A stretch of 10,706 nucleotides of DNA from Clostridia bacterium. GTDB lineage: Bacteria; Bacillota; Clostridia; Oscillospirales; Acutalibacteraceae. The stretch is from the NCBI GenBank assembly GCA_017425745.1, contig JAFOXT010000014.1, forward strand, positions 1 through 10,706. The letters are read 5' to 3'. A model generated the notes under the pieces. That model saw only the letters and a program-made list of their open reading frames with translations, did no database searches and was not told the origin of the DNA. Shown piece after piece: positions 6,335-10,706 of the stretch. Every line of letters starts with the position of its first letter. The first letter of the stretch is position 1. Made by a program: the position numbers and the translations under genes.

Positions 6335-8758
6335 ATGAATCTTAAAGCAGCTTTTGTAAAGGTTTTTAATGCACTTTCACAGTCAGAAAATTCAGGAGTA
6401 ACAAAAGACAGAACAGTCACTGAGGGAATGCCCGAGCTTATAAGAAAGGCGGCTGCAGAAGGTGCAGTTCTTCTTAAAAATGACGGCACACTTCCTTTTT
6501 CAAAAAACAGCACAGTTTCTCTTTTCGGCAGAGTGCAGAACGATTGGTTCTATACAGGCTACGGCTCAGGCGGTGACGTTGTAAAGCCATATGCAATCAA
6601 CCTTATTGAAGGTATGAGAAACTGCGAAAATCTTAAGCTTAATGAAAGTCTTGCAGCAGCTTATGAAAAATGGTGCAAGGAAAATCCCGTTGACCACGGT
6701 GTATGGGGTCATTGGCCCAGATTCTATCCCGAAATGCCGATTGATACATCTGCAGTTAAAAATGCAGCAGAAAATTCAGACTGTGCAGTTGTTGTAATCG
6801 GTCGTTCATCAGGCGAGGACAGAGAAAACGTTCTTGAAAAGGGCAGCTATTATATGACTGACGATGAACTCAGCCTTATTACAAAGGTAACCGACAGCTT
6901 CAGCAAAACCGTTATTGTTTTCAATATCGGCTGTATGATGGATTTCGGCTGGATGGAAAGCTTCGGAGATAAAATCAGTGCGGCTCTTATTGTATGGCAG
7001 GGAGGTATGGAAAGCGGTAACGCTGTTTGTGACCTTCTTTCAGGTAAGGCTACACCCTCAGGTAAGCTTGCTGCCACTGCAGTTAAAAAGTATGAGTATT
7101 ATCCTTGTGCAAATGATTTCGGTGCAAAGGAATATAATAACTATGTAGAAGATATCTATGTAGGCTACAGATATTTTGAAACCTTCAGACAGAATGAGGT
7201 GCTTTATCCCTTCGGTCACGGTCTTTCATATACAAAGTTTGAAAAGAGCTTTGTTTCAGCAGAAGGTACTGATGACGGCTTCAGCTTCAGATATAAGGTG
7301 AAGAATGTGGGCGACTTCAACGGAGCACTTGCAATTCAGGTTTATGTAGAAAAGCCATGCGGTGTGCTCGGCAATCCTTACCGTGAGCTTGCAGGCTTCA
7401 ATAAGACGAAGATTCTTGCTGTAGGCGAGGAAGAAGAGCTTACAATCGATGTGCCTATGAGAAGCCTCGCTTCCTATGACGAAAGCGGTAAAACAGGCTT
7501 TGCATCGGCTTATGTAATTGAAAAAGGTACATACGGCTTTGCAATCGGTGAAGATGTACGCTCAGCAGAAACAGTTTATACCTATGAAAACGCTGAAAAT
7601 GCACTCTTTGAGCAGCTCACTCAGGTTGCAGCCCCCAAGTATGCTTTCAGCAAGATAAAGGCTGAAAAGGGTGAAAACGGCTACGAAATCAAAAAGGAAG
7701 CCGCCTTCACCTCAAGAACAGATCTCAGAAAAATTATCAAGGATAACCTCCCTGAGGATATCAGGCAGACAGGCGACAAGGGAATCAAGCTTATTGATGT
7801 TAAAAACGGCAAGGCAACAATGGAAGACTTTGTAGCTCAGCTCAGCATTAAGGAGCTTGAAGCAATTACCCGTGGCGACTACACAATGAGAAGTAAGCTT
7901 GGTGCTCCCGGTAACGCAGGCTGCTTTGCAGGTGTGCTTCAGTCTATGAGAGACAAGGGTATCCCTGCAGTAACAACAACCGACGGCCCCTCAGGTCTCA
8001 GACTTTCAGCAAGCTGCTCACTTATTCCTATCGGTACTCTGCTCAGCTGCAGCTTTGATACAAAGCTTGTTGAAGAGCTTCTTACAGCTATCAGCGGTGA
8101 AATGATTGTAAAGGGCAGTGACGTTATTCTTGCTCCCGGTATGAATATTCACAGAACTCCTCTTTGCGGCCGTAACTTCGAATATTTCTCAGAGGACCCT
8201 GTGCTCAGCGGTAAAATTGCAGCAGCTTATGTAAGAGGTGCTCAGAAAAATGGAACATCAGCTTGTCCCAAGCACTACGCTTGTAACAATCAGGAATATA
8301 ACAGAAATAAGAATGACTCCCGTCTTTCAGAAAGAGCTCTTCGTGAAATTTATCTCAGAGGCTTTGAAATCTGCGTAAAGGAAGGTAAGCCTAACAATAT
8401 TATGACCTCATATAACAAAATCAACGGTGTATGGGGACATTATCAGTATGAGCTTTGCACAACCGTTCTTCGTAAGGAATGGGGCTATGAGGGCAATGTT
8501 ATGACAGACTGGTGGATGCAGGATTCAAACAGCCCCGAATTCCCTGAGCTTAAAAATCAGGCTTACAGAGTGCGTGCTCAGGTTGACGTGCTTATGCCCG
8601 GCGGTGCTTCAAGACTTCCCTTGAGAATTTCTGACGGTACTCTTCTTAAAACATACAAAAAGGAAGACGGTATCACTCTTGGTGAAATGCAGAGAAGCGC
8701 AATGAACGTTCTCAGAATGGCAATGAATTCACCTGCCCTTGACAGACTTAACAAGTAA
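6335..8758 (+). CDS. GH3 family glycosidase with inverted domain order (beta-glucosidase-like)
   Basis: GH3 enzymes remove sugars from the non-reducing end of glycosides with retention of configuration. In most of them the TIM barrel comes first; here the order is reversed. Residues about 30-245 form the alpha/beta sandwich domain, 293-420 the fibronectin-III-like domain (starting FGHGLSYTKF), and 496-800 the TIM barrel. The barrel carries DGPSGLR (Asp550), RNFEYFSEDP, Lys646-His647 and VMTDWW with the likely nucleophile Asp725. The first domain carries GRSSGEDRE, where Glu161 is the likely acid/base. This order is known from Ruminococcus albus and Butyrivibrio fibrisolvens beta-glucosidases. 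No signal peptide is seen, so it acts inside the cell on imported oligosaccharides or glycosides. Glucosidase is the best guess, but xylosidase or arabinosidase activity cannot be excluded given the pentose genes nearby. Ribosome site AAGGAGAG (6322-6329) overlaps the upstream stop. Confidence 0.94.
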   Translation: MNLKAAFVKVFNALSQSENSGVTKDRTVTEGMPELIRKAAAEGAVLLKNDGTLPFSKNSTVSLFGRVQNDWFYTGYGSGGDVVKPYAINLIEGMRNCENLKLNESLAAAYEKWCKENPVDHGVWGHWPRFYPEMPIDTSAVKNAAENSDCAVVVIGRSSGEDRENVLEKGSYYMTDDELSLITKVTDSFSKTVIVFNIGCMMDFGWMESFGDKISAALIVWQGGMESGNAVCDLLSGKATPSGKLAATAVKKYEYYPCANDFGAKEYNNYVEDIYVGYRYFETFRQNEVLYPFGHGLSYTKFEKSFVSAEGTDDGFSFRYKVKNVGDFNGALAIQVYVEKPCGVLGNPYRELAGFNKTKILAVGEEEELTIDVPMRSLASYDESGKTGFASAYVIEKGTYGFAIGEDVRSAETVYTYENAENALFEQLTQVAAPKYAFSKIKAEKGENGYEIKKEAAFTSRTDLRKIIKDNLPEDIRQTGDKGIKLIDVKNGKATMEDFVAQLSIKELEAITRGDYTMRSKLGAPGNAGCFAGVLQSMRDKGIPAVTTTDGPSGLRLSASCSLIPIGTLLSCSFDTKLVEELLTAISGEMIVKGSDVILAPGMNIHRTPLCGRNFEYFSEDPVLSGKIAAAYVRGAQKNGTSACPKHYACNNQEYNRNKNDSRLSERALREIYLRGFEICVKEGKPNNIMTSYNKINGVWGHYQYELCTTVLRKEWGYEGNVMTDWWMQDSNSPEFPELKNQAYRVRAQVDVLMPGGASRLPLRISDGTLLKTYKKEDGITLGEMQRSAMNVLRMAMNSPALDRLNK

Positions 8759-8773
8759 AAGGAGAGAAAGAAA

Positions 8774-9115
8774 ATGCCTTTTATCAATACAAGAACATCA
8801 GCTGAAATTTCAAAAGAACAGGAAAAACAGCTTAAAGAAAAAATGGGCTCAGCAATAAGCCTTATCGGAAAAAGCGAAAGCTGGCTTATGCTTAACTTTG
8901 AAGATAACTGCCGTCTTTATTTCAAGGGTGACAACTCAGAAAATATGGCAATTGTTGAGGTTGCTCTTTTCGGTAAAGCAAGCAGCAGCCAGTATGATGC
9001 ACTTACCGAAGCAATTACAAATGATATTTCCGCTGTACTGAATATTGCTCCGTCAAATATTTATGTGAAATATGAAGAAGTTGACCATTGGGGATATAAC
9101 GGCTTCAATTTCTGA
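8774..9115 (+). CDS. MIF-family tautomerase homologue (phenylpyruvate/dopachrome tautomerase-like)
   Basis: This 113-residue protein belongs to the macrophage migration inhibitory factor branch of the tautomerase superfamily, which forms trimers and uses an N-terminal proline as catalytic base. Counting from the proline after Met removal, Pro1 and Lys32 are both present, and a C-terminal block IYVKYEEVDHWGYNGFNF lines up with the MIF end, with Tyr96 and Trp105 near human Tyr95 and Trp108. The human Asn97 position is Lys here, and the CXXC pair of human MIF is absent. It has no signal peptide. Its start follows AAGGAGAG (8759-8766), 15 bases after the GH3 stop, so it is cotranscribed with that gene. 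Its natural substrate is unknown; a role in keto-enol conversion of an aromatic compound is inference. Family call is firm, function is not. Confidence 0.87.
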   Translation: MPFINTRTSAEISKEQEKQLKEKMGSAISLIGKSESWLMLNFEDNCRLYFKGDNSENMAIVEVALFGKASSSQYDALTEAITNDISAVLNIAPSNIYVKYEEVDHWGYNGFNF

Positions 9116-9122
9116 TAAACAC

Positions 9123-9151
9123 TTGCATTTTTCGGCCGATACTGATAAAAT
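9123..9151 (+). promoter_or_regulatory. likely extended -10 promoter of the TetR gene
   Basis: TAAAAT at 9146-9151 is one base from the consensus and is preceded by TG at 9143-9144, which makes an extended -10 element. A weak -35 candidate TTGCAT lies at 9123-9128, 17 bases away. Transcription would start near 9158. The 70-base gap (9116-9185) is the largest inside this half of the window and has no terminator hairpin, so transcripts from the GH3 unit may also run into the regulator. Confidence 0.55.
9132..9139. promoter_or_regulatory. small palindrome in the TetR promoter spacer
   Basis: TCGGCCGA is a perfect 8-base palindrome between the -35 and -10 elements and is the only GC-rich island in this gap. 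It could be the core of an operator for self-regulation by TetR, but it is short and may be chance. Confidence 0.25.
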
Positions 9152-9185
9152 GTAACAAATAAGTGGATAGTATAGGAGAGGGAAT

Positions 9186-9854
9186 ATGGGTAGTAATACC
9201 GTTTATTATAAGCCTACCTTCAGCAACATTTCCGAAGAGAAAAGAACAAAGATTCTTACGGTTGCAGTAAATGAGTTTGCAAACAACGGTTTCAACAACG
9301 CAAATATCAACACTATTGCAAAAAAAGCAGAGGTCAGTGTCGGTTCACTTTATAAGTATTTTGACACAAAGACAGATCTTTTTCTCACGAGCGTCAATTA
9401 CGGAATAAGCAACCTTGAGGTTGTGCTTGAATCGGTTATCAACTCCGCAGAGGATGTAATGATAAAGCTTGAAAAGCTTATCAGAATTGCAATTGACTTT
9501 TCAAGAAAAAGCGGTGTGCTGATTAAGCTTTATAATGAGTTTACCGGTGAAAACGACCCTGAGCTTGCAAAGAAAATTGCGAGAAGTATGGAAACTGTGA
9601 CCGCTGCAGCTTATAAAAAAGCAATTGTGGAAGGTCAGGTTAACGGCGAAATAAGAACAGATATCGACCCGGGTATGGCCGCTTATCTTGTGGATAATAT
9701 TCTTATTAATGTCCAGTTCTCCTACGCCTGCGATTACTATTCAGAGAGATACAGAATCTATGCAGGCGAGGATGTTTTTGAAAAAGACGAATTTGTAATT
9801 GAAAACATTCTTCGCTTTATAAAAGCGGCACTTAAAATGAATGAAAATTTATAA
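9186..9854 (+). CDS. TetR/AcrR-family transcriptional regulator
   Basis: This 222-residue protein has the standard TetR layout: an N-terminal DNA-binding domain at about residues 17-66 and a helical ligand domain after it. The helix-turn-helix is plain in NINTIAKKAEVSVGSLYKYF (residues 40-59), with the SVGSLYKYF recognition helix and the following KTDLF typical of the family. The C-terminal domain shows no sequence that names a ligand. The ribosome site GGAGAGGG lies at 9175-9182. A likely promoter and a small palindrome sit just upstream, so it may control itself, and the MIF-GH3-exporter unit or the kinase downstream are natural targets (inference). The kinase starts 24 bases after its stop, so the two probably share a transcript. 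Confidence 0.92.
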   Translation: MGSNTVYYKPTFSNISEEKRTKILTVAVNEFANNGFNNANINTIAKKAEVSVGSLYKYFDTKTDLFLTSVNYGISNLEVVLESVINSAEDVMIKLEKLIRIAIDFSRKSGVLIKLYNEFTGENDPELAKKIARSMETVTAAAYKKAIVEGQVNGEIRTDIDPGMAAYLVDNILINVQFSYACDYYSERYRIYAGEDVFEKDEFVIENILRFIKAALKMNENL

Positions 9855-9878
9855 CATAATTTTGAAAGGAAGAAAACT

Positions 9879-10706
9879 ATGAAGAAATACGCACTTGCTT
9901 ATGACATCGGAACAACAGGCGTTAAAACCTGTCTGTTTGAAATTGAAAAGGAAATCAAGCTTATCGGAGCTGCAAGCCAGGGCTATGAGCTTTATGTGTT
10001 CCCTGACGGTGGCGCAGAACAGGACCCTGACGAATGGTGGGGTGCAATGATAAGCACAACTAAAAAGGTTATTGACGAAGCTAAGGTAAGCCCTGATGTA
10101 ATCGACGGTATCTCATTCTGCTCACAGATGCAGGGCCTTGTACTTGTTGATAAAGACGGTATGCCCGTAAGAAGAGCTATGAGTTATATGGACCAGAGAG
10201 CAAGAAAAGAGCTCAAGGAAAATATGGCTTACGGTGTTCAGGTTGCAGGCGGTAACGTTGTAAAGGTGCTCAAGTCACTTGCAATTACAGGTGCAGCTTC
10301 ACTCAGCGTTAAGGACCCCGTTTATAAATATCTCTGGGTTAAGGGTAACGAACCTGAAAACTTCAGACATGTACATAAATGGCTCGACGTTAAGGAGTCA
10401 CTTATTGCAAGAATGACAGGTGAGTTCATTATGACAGAGGACTCAGCCTTTGCAACACTTATCTATGATATCAAGAAAAAGTGCTGGAGCCCCGAAATGT
10501 GCAAGATGTTCGGTGTTGATATGAACCACCTTGCAAATATTATCAAGAGTACAGACAAGGTTGGCGGTCTTACAGAAAAGGCTGCTGCGGAGCTTGGCCT
10601 TAAGCCCGGCACAATGGTATTCGGTGGTGGCGGTGACGCTTCACTTATCGGCGTTGGTGCAGGCTCAGTAGGTCTTCGTGATACTCACGTTTACGTTGGT
10701 ACATCA
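9879..10706 (+). CDS. FGGY carbohydrate kinase, xylulokinase-like, 3' end cut by window edge
   Basis: The frame is open for 276 codons to the last base; a full family member has about 500 residues, so roughly half is visible. This is the first FGGY domain: the phosphate loop Asp9-Ile-Gly-Thr-Thr13, EQDPDEWW (residues 47-54) and SQMQG (82-86) as in xylulokinases, YMDQRA (103-108), and GGGGDA with the likely catalytic Asp253. It should phosphorylate a ketopentose such as D-xylulose, or a related sugar; the exact substrate cannot be told. It differs clearly from the kinase at 1407-2992, which has EFGST in place of DIGTT and RTWRNT in place of MDQRA, so it is not a recent duplicate. The ATG at 9879 has AAGGA (9866-9870) eight bases upstream. 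It follows the TetR gene by 24 bases, which suggests sugar-linked regulation. Confidence 0.9.
   Translation, partial: MKKYALAYDIGTTGVKTCLFEIEKEIKLIGAASQGYELYVFPDGGAEQDPDEWWGAMISTTKKVIDEAKVSPDVIDGISFCSQMQGLVLVDKDGMPVRRAMSYMDQRARKELKENMAYGVQVAGGNVVKVLKSLAITGAASLSVKDPVYKYLWVKGNEPENFRHVHKWLDVKESLIARMTGEFIMTEDSAFATLIYDIKKKCWSPEMCKMFGVDMNHLANIIKSTDKVGGLTEKAAAELGLKPGTMVFGGGGDASLIGVGAGSVGLRDTHVYVGTS

Noticed and set aside
9139..9173. ATACT and AGTAT as an inverted repeat before the TetR gene
   Set aside because: The arms are only five bases with a 25-base gap, which is expected by chance.
1..10706. Catabolite (cre) or AraR operator sites
   Set aside because: I found no convincing match in the intergenic stretches, and the araA promoter lies outside the window.

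Overview
The window reads as an AT-rich Firmicutes chromosome, most likely a gut clostridium of the Oscillospiraceae/Ruminococcaceae type. The support is strong AGGAGG-type ribosome sites, short gaps between genes, frequent CTT/GCA/AAG codons, an arabinose isomerase and FGGY kinase pair typical of gut anaerobes, and a glycoside hydrolase family 3 enzyme with the inverted domain order known from Ruminococcus and Butyrivibrio. This placement rests on gene content only. Every gene supported here lies on the plus strand.

Region 1 (1-4981) is the end of a pentose operon. It holds L-arabinose isomerase (5' end outside the window), an FGGY kinase of the ribulokinase-like type that follows araA in many gut bacteria, and a secreted calcineurin-type metallophosphoesterase. 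The kinase is split by what looks like one lost base near 1689. The operon closes with a strong intrinsic terminator (4946-4981).

Region 2 (5013-9115) starts at a perfect TTGACA-17-TATAAT promoter that carries an operator-like repeat in its core. It drives a two-subunit ThrE-type exporter (YjjP-like and YjjB-like), the inverted-domain GH3 glycosidase, and a small MIF/phenylpyruvate-tautomerase homologue. The ribosome sites sit in gaps of 11 to 15 bases, so this looks like one transcript.

Region 3 (9116-10706) is a 70-base gap with a likely extended -10 promoter, then a TetR-family regulator and a second FGGY kinase of xylulokinase-like type that runs off the window end. No terminator separates region 2 from region 3, so read-through is possible.

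The simplest reading is carbohydrate use: the GH3 enzyme releases sugars inside the cell, while AraA and the two kinases feed pentoses into the pentose phosphate pathway. The parts that do not fit so easily are the ThrE pair, the MIF homologue and the secreted phosphoesterase. The best leads are the kinase frameshift with an in-phase A AAA AAG heptamer just downstream, the GH3-MIF pairing, and the repeat built into the consensus promoter. I saw no insertion sequence, CRISPR array, tRNA or rRNA. Nothing here by itself proves an undescribed system.
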